From positions 1 to 64,000 of the forward strand of contig NZ_APNG01000020.1 in assembly GCF_040361255.1 (NCBI RefSeq): a DNA stretch of 64,000 nt. The letters are read 5' to 3'. The notes beneath the pieces were generated by a model, which searched no databases, was not told the origin of the DNA, and saw only the letters and a program-made list of their open reading frames with translations. Of this stretch, positions 35,711-45,021 are shown in pieces (position 1 is the first letter of the stretch; every line of letters begins with the position of its first letter). The translations under genes were made by a program, and so were the position numbers. Source of the stretch: Salinisphaera sp040361255 (GTDB taxonomy: Bacteria; Pseudomonadota; Gammaproteobacteria; Nevskiales; Salinisphaeraceae).

Positions 35711-36678
35711 CCCACGAGCTTGAAATCGCCGAAGGCCATCCAGCGGTTATAGCGCGCTTCCAGCAGTTCATCCACGCCCATGCGCTTGAGCCGGGTCATG
35801 TTTGCCAGCAGCCGTTCGCGCATCTGGCTCATCAGCTGCTTGGGGTCGCGATGCGCGCCGCCAAGCGGCTCTTCCAGCACTTCGTCGACCAGCTTGAGTC
35901 GGTGCAGGTCTTCCGAACCCACTTTCATCGCTTCAGCCGCTTCTTCGGCACGTTCGGCCGATTTCCACAGAATCGAGGCACAGCCTTCCGGCGAGATGAC
36001 CGAATAGATGCTGTACTGGAGCATCATCAGATGATCGCCCACGCCCACGGCCAGCGCGCCGCCCGAGCCGCCCTCGCCCACGACCGTGCACAGAATCGGC
36101 ACACGCAGGCGTGCCATTTCGAACAGATTGCGCGCGATCGCTTCGGACTGATTGCGTTCTTCCGCGCCAATGCCCGGATAGGCGCCAGGCGTATCGATGA
36201 AGGTCAGCACCGGCATGTTGAAACGCTCGGCGAGCTTCATCAGCCGCAGCGCCTTGCGATAGCCCTCGGGCCGCGGCATGCCGAAGTTGCGATGAATCTT
36301 TTCCTTGGTATCGCGGCCTTTCTGGTGGCCGATCACCATCACCGACTGACCCCCCAGGCGTGCCGTACCGCCGATGATCGCGGCATCGTCGGCATAGGCG
36401 CGATCGCCATGCAGCTCGACGAAATCGGTGAACATGCCGTCGATATAGTCCTGGGTATAGGGTCGCAGCGGATGGCGCGCCATCTGCGCGACCTGCCAGG
36501 TCGACAGCTTGGAAAAGATCTGCTCGGTCAGGTTGCGGCGCTTGCCCTCGAGCTTGGTAATCTCTTCATTGAGATTGACCTCGCTGCCGTCGGCGACGAA
36601 GCGCAGTTCCTCGATCTTTTCCTGCAACTCCGCAATCGGCTGTTCGAAATCGAGATAGTCGAGGTTTTTCTGCGCCAT
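35707..36678 (-). CDS. accA: Acetyl-CoA carboxylase carboxyltransferase subunit alpha
   Basis: Alpha subunit of the carboxyltransferase that, with AccD, makes malonyl-CoA for fatty acid synthesis. The 323-residue protein begins MAQKNLDYLDFEQPIAELQ and carries GDRAYADDAAIIGG, FIDTPGAYPGIGAEERNQ and GEGGSGGALAVGVGD. It lies 30 bp after dnaE, in the conserved dnaE-accA order. Confidence 0.98.
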   Translation of the reverse strand: MAQKNLDYLDFEQPIAELQEKIEELRFVADGSEVNLNEEITKLEGKRRNLTEQIFSKLSTWQVAQMARHPLRPYTQDYIDGMFTDFVELHGDRAYADDAAIIGGTARLGGQSVMVIGHQKGRDTKEKIHRNFGMPRPEGYRKALRLMKLAERFNMPVLTFIDTPGAYPGIGAEERNQSEAIARNLFEMARLRVPILCTVVGEGGSGGALAVGVGDHLMMLQYSIYSVISPEGCASILWKSAERAEEAAEAMKVGSEDLHRLKLVDEVLEEPLGGAHRDPKQLMSQMRERLLANMTRLKRMGVDELLEARYNRWMAFGDFKLVG

Positions 36679-36708
36679 CGTGTATTGCTGCTGCGACCGC
36701 TGCGCGGT

Positions 36709-39700
36709 TTACTGGGTAAGAGACTGCCCGCGACGATAACGTACTTGCACGTGATCCGCACCCACGAGGTGCTTGAGATCGGCCAGCAATTCGTCGCACA
36801 GGCGTACACGGGTCTCGCCAAGCGTGAGCACGGCACGGGCCTGATCGTTGCTGTAGCGCACGACGACATCGCAGCCCGCCTCCTCGGCACGGTGGCGATC
36901 CACACAGCCGACCAGCGCCTCGACATCCACCTTGGGCGTGGCCCGCAGCAACACCCGATGGGCAAATCGCGCCTGCGCTGTGTCGAAATCCATCACCGTT
37001 TCCGCATTCAGACGGAAACCATCGGTAAAGTCGTCGAACTGCAACTTGCCTTCGACCACGACGAGCTTGTCCGCGGCGAGTAGATGACCGTATTCGGCGG
37101 CCTTGTCCTCGAACAGCGGACATTCGATACGCGCGCTGCCGTCGTCGAGCACCACGATGATGCGCCGGCCTTTTTTCATGCGCCGGACTTCCACCACCAG
37201 ACCCGCGACCACCGCACTACGCTTGTTGCCGCCGCGCCGACCGCGCCCGCCTTCCTCCGGACGCGGCATGGCCGCGACCTGTTCGGCGATCTTGCCATTG
37301 GTCATCAGTGCCAGTTCGTCTTCCCAGGCCTTGATGGGATGGCCGGTCAGATACAACCCCAGCGTGTCGCGCTCGGCCTTGAGGCGTTCGTCCTCCGGCC
37401 ATTCCGGGCGCTCTTCCAGCGGCGGGCCCATGTTGTCGGCAGCGTCTTCGGCGAGCCCGAACATGTCGTTCTGACCGGCACTGGCCGCATTGCGATCCTG
37501 CTCGGCGGCGGCCAGCGCACGCGTGAGCCCCTGCATGAGGCTGGCCCGGTTCGGGCCGAGCTGATCCAGCGCGCCGGCGTTGATCAATGCTTCCAGCGCG
37601 CGTCGGTTGGCCTTGGAGGTATCGATACGCCGGCAGAAATCATAGAGATTGGCGTAGGCACCGTTTGCACGGCGTTCCTCCATCACGGTCTCGATCGCGC
37701 CGCGGCCCAGACCCTTGATCGCGCCGAGGCCGTAGCGAATGGCGTTATCGTCGACCACGGAAAAGTTGTATTCCGAGGAATTCACGTCCGGCGGCAGCAC
37801 ATCGATATTCAATCGATGGCATTCGTCGATCATGATCACGACCTTGTCGGTGTGATCCATATCCGCGGAGAGCACCGCCGACATGAAATCGGCCGGGTAA
37901 TAAGCCTTGAGCCAGGCGGTCTGGTACGACACCAGCGCGTAGGCGGCCGAATGCGACTTGTTGAAGCCGTAGCCGGCGAATTTCTCGACCAGATCGAAGA
38001 TATAGGCCGCGGTATCCTCTTCGATACCGTTGGCCACTGCGCCCTTGACGAAGCCATCCCGTTGCTTGGCCATTTCCTCGGGCTTTTTCTTGCCCATGGC
38101 ACGACGCAGCAAATCGGCGTTGCCCAGGCTGTAGCCAGCCAGCACCTGAGCGATCTGCATCACCTGCTCCTGATACAGGATCACGCCATAGGTGGGCTCG
38201 AGCACTTCGGCCAGGCTGTCGTGCGGATACACCACCCGCGCCTTGCCGTGCTTGCGGTCGATGAAGTCCTCGACCATGCCGGATTCTAGCGGGCCCGGCC
38301 GGTAGAGCGCGACCAGCGCCACGATATCCTCGAGTTCATCGGGCTTGAGCTGCTTGACCAGCCGGCGCATGCCCGAGGATTCGAGCTGGAACACGGCCGT
38401 GGTATCGCCGGCCTTGAGCAGCTCGTAGGGTTTCTTGTCGTCGAGCGGAATGGCGCGGATATCGATCGGGTCCTTGCCCGATTTCGCCAGCCGCGCATTG
38501 GCGACCTGTACCGCGCGATCGATGATGGTGAGCGTACGCAGGCCCAGAAAGTCGAACTTCACCAGGCCCACGGCTTCGACATCATCCTTGTCGAACTGGG
38601 TCACCCGGTTGGACCCGCCGGCTTCGCAATACAGCGGTGTGAAGTCGATGAGGTTCGACGGTGCAATGACCACGCCGCCGGCATGCTTGCCCGGGTTGCG
38701 CGACAGGCCCTCCAGGGCGAGTGCGAGATCGAGCAGATAGCCGATCTCTTCATCCTCGCGTGATTGGCGCAGCTCTTCCGACTCCTCGAGGGCGCGGGTG
38801 AGCGTCATGTCGGGGGCGAACGGCACCTGCTTGGCAATGCGGTCGACCATGCCGTAGGGATGGCCGAGCACACGGCCGACGTCGCGCACCACGGCCTTGG
38901 CAGCCATGGTGCCGTAGGTGATGATCTGGCTGACCTTTTCCTGGCCGTAGCGCTGGGCGACGTATTCGATCACGCGGTCGCGCCCGTCCATGCAGAAGTC
39001 GACATCGAAGTCGGGCATGGAGACACGTTCGGGGTTGAGAAACCGCTCGAACAGCAGGTCGTAAGCCAATGGATCCAGATCGGTAATACCGAGCACATAG
39101 GCCACGAGCGAGCCGGCACCGGAACCACGCCCCGGGCCCACCGGCACGCCGTTTTCACGGGCCCAGCGGATGAAGTCGGCAACGATGAGAAAGTAGCCGG
39201 GAAAGCCCATCGTCTTGATTACGTCGAGTTCGTGATCCAGACGTGCGTCGTATTCGGGCTTGCGTCGTTCGCGCTCGTCTTCGTCCGGGTATAGCAACTC
39301 GAGGCGTTCAGCCAACCCGGATTCGGATTCCGCGCGCAAAAACGACGCCGCGTCGTGGCCCTCCGGCACCGGGAATTCCGGCAGCACGTTCTCGCCGAGC
39401 GTGAGTTCCAGATTGCAACGGCGCGCGATCTCCACGCTGTTTTCCAGCGCTTCCGGCAAATCCGCGAACAGCTCGGCCATCTGTTCGGGCGTTTTCAGAT
39501 ACTGCTCGGGCGTGTAGTTCTTCGGCCGGCGCGGGTCAGCCAGCGTATAGCCGCCATGAATGGCCACGCGGGCTTCATGGGCATCGAAATCGTCGGCATG
39601 GGGGAAGCGCACGTCGTTGGTGGCCACGATCGGAATATCGCAGCGCAGGGCCAACCCCACCGTTTCCGACAGCCAGGCCGCCTCGCCGGTGCGCTCGCAG

Positions 39701-40209
39701 CGCGTGACTTCCAGATAGTAACGATCGCCGAAGATCTGCTGCCATTCGGCGGCGCGTGCGGTCGCGATCTCGGGCTTGCCAGCCATGAGCGCAATGCCGG
39801 TATCGCCCACCATGCCGCCCGACAGCGCGATCAGGCCCTCGGCTTTTTCGGCCACCCATTCCCGCTGGCAGAGCACCTGGCCGCGATGCTGGCCGTGCAG
39901 ATACGCCTGGGTGAGCAGATCGCAGAGATTGCGGTAACCGGTTCGATTCTGGGCCAGCAGGGTCAACCGCGAGGGCGTTTCCTGCGGGCCTTCGTCGATA
40001 TGCAGATCCACGCCCACGATCGGCTTGATGCCGGCGCCCAGCGCGGCCTTGTAGAACTTGACCATGCCGAACAGATTGACGTTGTCGGTAATGGCCACCG
40101 CCGGCATGTTGGCCTCGCGCGTCTGGGCCAGCAGCGGCTTGATCCGCACGATGCCGTCGGACAACGAGTATTCGGTATGGACACGCAGATGGACGAATTC
40201 GGCAGGCAT
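36709..40209 (-). CDS. dnaE: DNA polymerase III subunit alpha
   Basis: Replicative polymerase of the holoenzyme. The 1,166-residue protein begins with a PHP domain (MPAEFVHLRVHTEYSLSDG), has the catalytic Asp cluster PDFDVDFCMDGRD near residue 400, the fingers/tau-binding region, and a C-terminal OB-fold (VVAGLVVEVRRMKKG). It is the DnaE1 type, as in E. coli (1,160). The ATG at 40209 has GAAGAG upstream; the frame is open for 40 more codons without homology. Confidence 0.98.
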   Translation of the reverse strand: MPAEFVHLRVHTEYSLSDGIVRIKPLLAQTREANMPAVAITDNVNLFGMVKFYKAALGAGIKPIVGVDLHIDEGPQETPSRLTLLAQNRTGYRNLCDLLTQAYLHGQHRGQVLCQREWVAEKAEGLIALSGGMVGDTGIALMAGKPEIATARAAEWQQIFGDRYYLEVTRCERTGEAAWLSETVGLALRCDIPIVATNDVRFPHADDFDAHEARVAIHGGYTLADPRRPKNYTPEQYLKTPEQMAELFADLPEALENSVEIARRCNLELTLGENVLPEFPVPEGHDAASFLRAESESGLAERLELLYPDEDERERRKPEYDARLDHELDVIKTMGFPGYFLIVADFIRWARENGVPVGPGRGSGAGSLVAYVLGITDLDPLAYDLLFERFLNPERVSMPDFDVDFCMDGRDRVIEYVAQRYGQEKVSQIITYGTMAAKAVVRDVGRVLGHPYGMVDRIAKQVPFAPDMTLTRALEESEELRQSREDEEIGYLLDLALALEGLSRNPGKHAGGVVIAPSNLIDFTPLYCEAGGSNRVTQFDKDDVEAVGLVKFDFLGLRTLTIIDRAVQVANARLAKSGKDPIDIRAIPLDDKKPYELLKAGDTTAVFQLESSGMRRLVKQLKPDELEDIVALVALYRPGPLESGMVEDFIDRKHGKARVVYPHDSLAEVLEPTYGVILYQEQVMQIAQVLAGYSLGNADLLRRAMGKKKPEEMAKQRDGFVKGAVANGIEEDTAAYIFDLVEKFAGYGFNKSHSAAYALVSYQTAWLKAYYPADFMSAVLSADMDHTDKVVIMIDECHRLNIDVLPPDVNSSEYNFSVVDDNAIRYGLGAIKGLGRGAIETVMEERRANGAYANLYDFCRRIDTSKANRRALEALINAGALDQLGPNRASLMQGLTRALAAAEQDRNAASAGQNDMFGLAEDAADNMGPPLEERPEWPEDERLKAERDTLGLYLTGHPIKAWEDELALMTNGKIAEQVAAMPRPEEGGRGRRGGNKRSAVVAGLVVEVRRMKKGRRIIVVLDDGSARIECPLFEDKAAEYGHLLAADKLVVVEGKLQFDDFTDGFRLNAETVMDFDTAQARFAHRVLLRATPKVDVEALVGCVDRHRAEEAGCDVVVRYSNDQARAVLTLGETRVRLCDELLADLKHLVGADHVQVRYRRGQSLTQ

Positions 40210-40413
40210 AGGCTCTTCGGGTCGGTCGGTTTCGTCGGCAAAGGGCCGACGCAGGGCGGCGCGCGACAGCCACGGCAGACGAGGCCGTGCTATGCGCCGC
40301 GCATGTTCGCCGATCATTCTAACGAGCAATCCCGCACGATTGGCAGATCGGTCGCACGCAAGCGAACCGGCTTTCGCGACAACGCCCGGCCTGCGGGCGT
40401 TTGCCGGTTTCGC

Positions 40414-41028
40414 CTACTCGATGAAATCGACCTGCCGTGCCTGCAGTGCCCGCGTGATCGGCGCGAAACTGCGTCGATGAATGGGGGTCACGCCGAACGC
40501 ATCGATCGCGTCTCGGTGGGCCCGCGTACCATAGCCCTTGTGCTGGGCGAAACCATAGCCTGGATAGATCACATCCAGTTCGCACATCTGCCGGTCGCGG
40601 GCGACCTTGGCGATGATCGAGGCCGCACTGATCGCCGGCACGCTGCCATCACCGCCCACGACGGTACGCAGGGGCAGATTCAGCGGCGGCGGCTGATTGC
40701 CATCGACCCAGGCGGAGAATGGCGTCAATCGTAGCGCGCTCACCGCCCGCTGCATGGCCAGCAGGCTGGCCTGGAGAATATTCAGGCTGTCGATTTCGGC
40801 CGCCGACGCCTCGGCGATGGCATAGGCCAATGCGCGACTGCGGATACGTGCATCCATGCGTTCACGCTCGCGTTCGCCCAGCGCCTTGGAATCGGCCAGT
40901 CCTCGCAGCAAGGGTTTGGCCGGCAGGATAACCGCCGCAGCCACGACCGGCCCGGCCAGCGGCCCCCGCCCGACTTCATCGACCCCGGCCACGAACGGGC
41001 AGGCAAAACGACGCGGGCCGCGCCTCAT
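40414..41028 (-). CDS. rnhB: Ribonuclease HII
   Basis: Removes ribonucleotides from DNA and RNA-DNA hybrids. The 204-residue protein has the catalytic VAGVDEVGRGPLAGPV motif (D-E-G-R-G) near the N-terminus, then ADSKALGERER, the metal Asp region VDGNQ and GDGSVPAISAASIIAKVARD. Its ATG overlaps the lpxB stop by four bases. Confidence 0.97.
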   Translation of the reverse strand: MRRGPRRFACPFVAGVDEVGRGPLAGPVVAAAVILPAKPLLRGLADSKALGERERERMDARIRSRALAYAIAEASAAEIDSLNILQASLLAMQRAVSALRLTPFSAWVDGNQPPPLNLPLRTVVGGDGSVPAISAASIIAKVARDRQMCELDVIYPGYGFAQHKGYGTRAHRDAIDAFGVTPIHRRSFAPITRALQARQVDFIE

Positions 41029-42185
41029 GGACGCGACTCGAGCAGCTCGGCAACCGCAGCGGCCGCGCGTTCATCGGCATCCAGGGCGAGCTGCGCATGA
41101 ATCGCGTCAAAGGCGTCGGTTTGTGCGGCGCGTGCCGTCGCTGAATTGAGCAGCCGGTCCACTTGCGGGCCGATGACATCGACGCGGGCATCCTGTTGCA
41201 GACATTCGGGCACCAGCGCACGGGCGGCCAGCAGATTGGGCATGCTCACGTGTTCGGTCTTGATCAGATTGAACACCTTCGCGATGGCATAGTTCATGGG
41301 CGACAGCTTATAGGCCACGACCATCGGCGTTTTCGCCAACAGCGCTTCCAGCGTCGCCGTGCCCGAGGCCAGCAGCAATACGTTCGCCGCGCGCATGACC
41401 TCGCGCGAACGCCCGTCGATCAGTCGAATATCCAGATCGGCGCCGGCATTTTCCAATTGCGCGGCGAACAGTTCACGCACACGCGGCGAGGCCATGGGCG
41501 CGACGAAGGCGACATCCGGGTGGCGCTTGCGTAGCCAGCGCGCGGTGTCGATGAAGATCGGCCCCAGCCGGCTGACCTCGGAACGACGACTGCCCGGCAA
41601 CAGCCCAACCAGCGGGCGCTGGGTATCCAGACCCAGTGCACGACGTGCGCTCATGCTATCCGGATGCAACGGCAGCTCGTTAGCCAGGGGATGACCGACG
41701 AAGGTCACCGGAATATCGAAACGGCGAAAGAAGGCCTCTTCGAACGGAAAGATCGCGAGCAGCAGGTCCACCGCCTTGCGAATATTCTTAGTGCGGCCCT
41801 GGCGCCAGGCCCAGGCAGTCGGGCAGACATAATGCACCGTGGTCATGCCCCGCGCGCGCAGCTGCATTTCCAGCGTGGTGTTGAAGGCCGGCGCATCGAT
41901 ACCGATGAATACATCGGGCGCGCTGTCGATCACATGGGCGAACAGGCGGCGCCGCAGGCGCAGCAGACGCGGTATCTGGCCGATCACCTCGCTGATACCG
42001 AACAGCGATAACGCCTCGATATCGGCCAGCGTTTCGCAACCCGCCTCGCGCATACGCGGGCCGGTCACGCCTTCGAAAACCGCCTGCGGATAGCGTTTTT
42101 TCAGCGCACGAATCAGCCCCGCGCCGAGTACGTCGCCGGACTGTTCCCCGGCGACGATGAAAAACCGCCGCTGCCTGTTGGCCAC
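41025..42185 (-). CDS. lpxB: Lipid-A-disaccharide synthase
   Basis: Glycosyltransferase joining UDP-2,3-diacylglucosamine and lipid X in lipid A synthesis. The 386-residue protein shows IVAGEQSGDVLGAGLI, GIDAPAFNTTLE, YVCPTAWAWRQGRTK, LPGSRRSEV and the late LASGTATLEALL motif. The start is a GTG at 42185, 1 bp after the lpxA stop. Confidence 0.97.
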   Translation of the reverse strand: MANRQRRFFIVAGEQSGDVLGAGLIRALKKRYPQAVFEGVTGPRMREAGCETLADIEALSLFGISEVIGQIPRLLRLRRRLFAHVIDSAPDVFIGIDAPAFNTTLEMQLRARGMTTVHYVCPTAWAWRQGRTKNIRKAVDLLLAIFPFEEAFFRRFDIPVTFVGHPLANELPLHPDSMSARRALGLDTQRPLVGLLPGSRRSEVSRLGPIFIDTARWLRKRHPDVAFVAPMASPRVRELFAAQLENAGADLDIRLIDGRSREVMRAANVLLLASGTATLEALLAKTPMVVAYKLSPMNYAIAKVFNLIKTEHVSMPNLLAARALVPECLQQDARVDVIGPQVDRLLNSATARAAQTDAFDAIHAQLALDADERAAAAVAELLESRP

Positions 42186-42186
42186 C

Positions 42187-42960
42187 CTAGCGAATGATGC
42201 CGCGCTCGGCCTGTTCGAGCGACTCGAGCATCAGGCGCACCGCTTCGCTCGACTGGGCCGGCTCGCGCAAAGCCTCGCGGGCCTGTTCCAGGCGCAGCTT
42301 GGAGCGATAGATGGTGCGATAGGCCCGCTTGGCGGCGGTGACTTCTTCTTCGCTGTAGCCGCGACGGCGCATGCCGACCGAATTGACGCCATGCGGCACA
42401 GCCGGCGCGCCGGCACTGCGCACGAAGGCGGGTACATCCTGCTGAACACCGCTGCAATAGGCCAGAAACGCCATCGTGCCTACACGGCGGAACTGATAGA
42501 CCAGCGCGAAACCGGCCAGAATACAGAAATCGCCGATGCGCACGTGCCCGGCCAGGCTGGCGCCATTGGCCATGGTGATGCCGTTTCCCAGAACGCAATC
42601 ATGGGCGACATGGGTGTAGGCCATCAGCAGATTGTCGTCGCCGATGATGGTTTCGCTCTGGTCGATGACCGTACCGCGGTGCACGCTACAGTATTCGCGA
42701 AACGTATTGCGATCGCCGATCGTCAGACGCGTGGGCTCGCCCGCATACACGCGATGCTGCGGTTCGGCACCGAGCGAGACGAACTGGAAAATCTGATTCT
42801 CGCGCCCGATCGTCGTATGCCCGGAAATAACCACATGCGGGCCAATCCGTGTGCCGGCGCCAATCTTGACATGCGGGCCGATAACACTGAACGGCCCGAT
42901 ATCGACATCGTCGCCGATCTCGGCCTCGGGATGAACTTGTGCGCTGGGATCAATTGGCAT
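42187..42960 (-). CDS. lpxA: UDP-N-acetylglucosamine acyltransferase
   Basis: First enzyme of lipid A synthesis. The 257-residue left-handed beta helix has hexapeptide repeats (IGPFSVIGPHVKIG, IGPHVVISGHTTIG), the catalytic His region NLLMAYTHVAHDCVLGN, and the helical C-terminus. Its start overlaps the end of fabZ by 11 bases. Confidence 0.97.
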   Translation of the reverse strand: MPIDPSAQVHPEAEIGDDVDIGPFSVIGPHVKIGAGTRIGPHVVISGHTTIGRENQIFQFVSLGAEPQHRVYAGEPTRLTIGDRNTFREYCSVHRGTVIDQSETIIGDDNLLMAYTHVAHDCVLGNGITMANGASLAGHVRIGDFCILAGFALVYQFRRVGTMAFLAYCSGVQQDVPAFVRSAGAPAVPHGVNSVGMRRRGYSEEEVTAAKRAYRTIYRSKLRLEQAREALREPAQSSEAVRLMLESLEQAERGIIR

Positions 42961-43399
42961 CGGGCTTCCCCGGAACAGCCATCATCTGGGCACGGCAGGC
43001 CAGCTCGTCACCGACCCAGGCTTCGGCATCGAAGCGCCAGATCCGCTTCTTGGCCGAGCCGACCACCAGCTTGAGCAGCAGTTGATCGCCCGGCACGACG
43101 CGGCGCTTGAAACGCGCCTTGTCGATACCGGCGAAATACACGATCGTGCCCTCTTCCGATTCCACCGTCCGCATGCCCAGAATCAGCCCGGCCTGCGCCA
43201 GCGCTTCGAGGATGAGCACGCCGGGCATCACCGGTTCGCTGGGAAAATGCCCTGGGAAGAACGGTTCGTTGATGGTGACGTTCTTGAGGGCGGTGATCGA
43301 TTTGCCCGGTTCGCAGGAGAGCACGCGATCCACCAGCAGAAACGGAAACCGATGCGGTAATTGCCGCATGATGGCCTTGATATCGTCTTGATCGCTCAT
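42950..43399 (-). CDS. fabZ: 3-hydroxyacyl-ACP dehydratase FabZ
   Basis: Dehydrates 3-hydroxyacyl-ACP in fatty acid elongation and shares its 3-hydroxyacyl pool with LpxA and LpxD. The 149-residue hot-dog protein has LPHRFPFLLVDRV, the catalytic His in FFPGHFPSEPVMPGVL with the Glu of LILEALAQ, and GIDKARFKRRVVPGD. It overlaps lpxD by four bases. Confidence 0.97.
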   Translation of the reverse strand: MSDQDDIKAIMRQLPHRFPFLLVDRVLSCEPGKSITALKNVTINEPFFPGHFPSEPVMPGVLILEALAQAGLILGMRTVESEEGTIVYFAGIDKARFKRRVVPGDQLLLKLVVGSAKKRIWRFDAEAWVGDELACRAQMMAVPGKPDAN

Positions 43400-44445
43400 T
43401 CGTTGTTCTCCGATGAAAGTCCGGCGCGCTCCACGCGTCGCAGGCGCCGCTCGATCTTGTCGAGCTGTCGAAACAGGGCCAGGCGCTTGCGCCAGCCCGT
43501 GGCCGGCATCGCGCGAAAAGTCGAGGAGTATACGCCGCCTCGGTCGATATTCTTGGGAACCTGGCTGGCGGCGGTAATGATCACGCCATCAGCAATATGC
43601 ACATGATCGCCGATTCCTACACCGCCGCCGATCATGCAGTTCGCGCCGATCGTGCAGGAGCCGGCAATACCGGTACAGCCGGCGATCACCGTATGTTCGC
43701 CAATACGACAGTTGTGGGCGATATGAACCTGGTTGTCGATCTTCGCCCCGCGCGCGATCACGGTATCGTCAAGCGCGCCGCGATCGACGGTCGTGCCGGC
43801 GCCGATTTCGACATCGTCGCCGAGATGCACGCTTCCCATCTGTGGAATCGCCTCCCAGCCGCGGCCGTTGTGCACCAGTCCGAAGCCGCGCCCGCCGATC
43901 ACCGCATTGGCTTCGATCGAGACGCGTTCGCCCATGCGCACGTCGTCGCCGATACTGCAATTACTGGCAATGCGTGTATCGGCGCCGATACGCACACCCT
44001 CGCCAATGACTGTATTCGCGCCGATGACCGCGCCCGCCGCGATGACGCTATGTTCGCCCACGATCACGTTGGCAGCGATGCTGGCCTGCGTATCGATTTG
44101 CGCGGTTTCGGCTACGACTGCGCGCGCGTGGATGCCGGCAGGGGCTGACGGGCGCTCGAACAGGGCAGCCACACGCGCGAACGCCAGCCGGGGCTGTTTC
44201 GCAACCAGTACGGGGCTTTCGATTGCCTCGGCCACCGCCGCCGGGCAGATCACGGCAGCGGCCGCGCTGCGATTGATCGATTCGATCTGACCGGCATTTT
44301 CGGCAAAGGCGATACAGTCCGGCTTGCCCGGCTCGAGCGCACACACGCCACGGATGGCGGTCTGCGCCGCACTGCCCTGCACGACCAGATCGAAGCGTTC
44401 GGCCAGCGTCGCGAGTGTGACCGCGGCCGCCCTGCTCGCGGCCAT
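43396..44445 (-). CDS. lpxD: UDP-3-O-(3-hydroxyacyl)glucosamine N-acyltransferase
   Basis: Third step of lipid A synthesis. The 349-residue protein has a uridine-binding N-terminal domain, then many hexapeptide repeats (IGANTVIGEGVRIGADTRIA), the catalytic-His region DNQVHIAHNCRIGEHTVIAG, and a C-terminal helix. It starts 2 bp after the ompH stop and overlaps fabZ. Confidence 0.97.
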   Translation of the reverse strand: MAASRAAAVTLATLAERFDLVVQGSAAQTAIRGVCALEPGKPDCIAFAENAGQIESINRSAAAAVICPAAVAEAIESPVLVAKQPRLAFARVAALFERPSAPAGIHARAVVAETAQIDTQASIAANVIVGEHSVIAAGAVIGANTVIGEGVRIGADTRIASNCSIGDDVRMGERVSIEANAVIGGRGFGLVHNGRGWEAIPQMGSVHLGDDVEIGAGTTVDRGALDDTVIARGAKIDNQVHIAHNCRIGEHTVIAGCTGIAGSCTIGANCMIGGGVGIGDHVHIADGVIITAASQVPKNIDRGGVYSSTFRAMPATGWRKRLALFRQLDKIERRLRRVERAGLSSENNE

Positions 44446-44447
44446 GC

Positions 44448-44987
44448 CTAGCTATCTCCGAGTTCGGCCAGGATCTCGTCGGTCACATCGACCGCTTTGC
44501 TGCTGTAGATCACGCCATCGCCGAGGATCAGATCGTAGCCGTTGTCCTCGGCGTATTGATCGATGATCTTGAGGATATCGGCGCGCATCTGCTCGAACTC
44601 CTTTTGTTCGGCATCCGACACATCGTCGTTGTACTTGCTGCGCTCGAGCTGTAATTCGCGCTGGCGATCCCGAATATCGCTTTGCAGCTTGTCGCGATCG
44701 GCTTCACTCATTACCGAACCGTCCTGGGCCAGGCGATCCATGTCCTGACGCAGCGCGTTCGATTTGGCTTCCAGCTCGTTCTTTCGCTTGGCGAATTGCG
44801 TCGCCATGCTGGATTTGGCACGGGCAGCCTGGGGCGATTCATTGACCACGCGGGCCACATCGACCACGCCGATACGCAGCACCTCGTTGGCGGTGCCATC
44901 GGTGGGCTGTGCCGCCTGCAGCGGCGCGGCGCTCGCGAGCGCGAACGCCACCGCGAGCGTGAATGCGAGCCTGCGTAACGATTGCAT
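44448..44987 (-). CDS. skp: Periplasmic chaperone Skp/OmpH
   Basis: Holds unfolded outer-membrane proteins on the way to BamA. The 179-residue protein has a signal peptide (SLRRLAFTLAVAFALASA, cut near APLQAAQ), a short strand IGVVDVARVVNES, and the long charged coiled coil (about residues 55-135) that forms the tentacles. The ATG at 44987 is chosen; an in-frame ATG at 44996 would add three residues. It follows bamA by 34 bp. Confidence 0.94.
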   Translation of the reverse strand: MQSLRRLAFTLAVAFALASAAPLQAAQPTDGTANEVLRIGVVDVARVVNESPQAARAKSSMATQFAKRKNELEAKSNALRQDMDRLAQDGSVMSEADRDKLQSDIRDRQRELQLERSKYNDDVSDAEQKEFEQMRADILKIIDQYAEDNGYDLILGDGVIYSSKAVDVTDEILAELGDS

Positions 44988-45021
44988 GTCCGCCATCTTT
45001 CGAACCTGTTCCAGTCGCGCC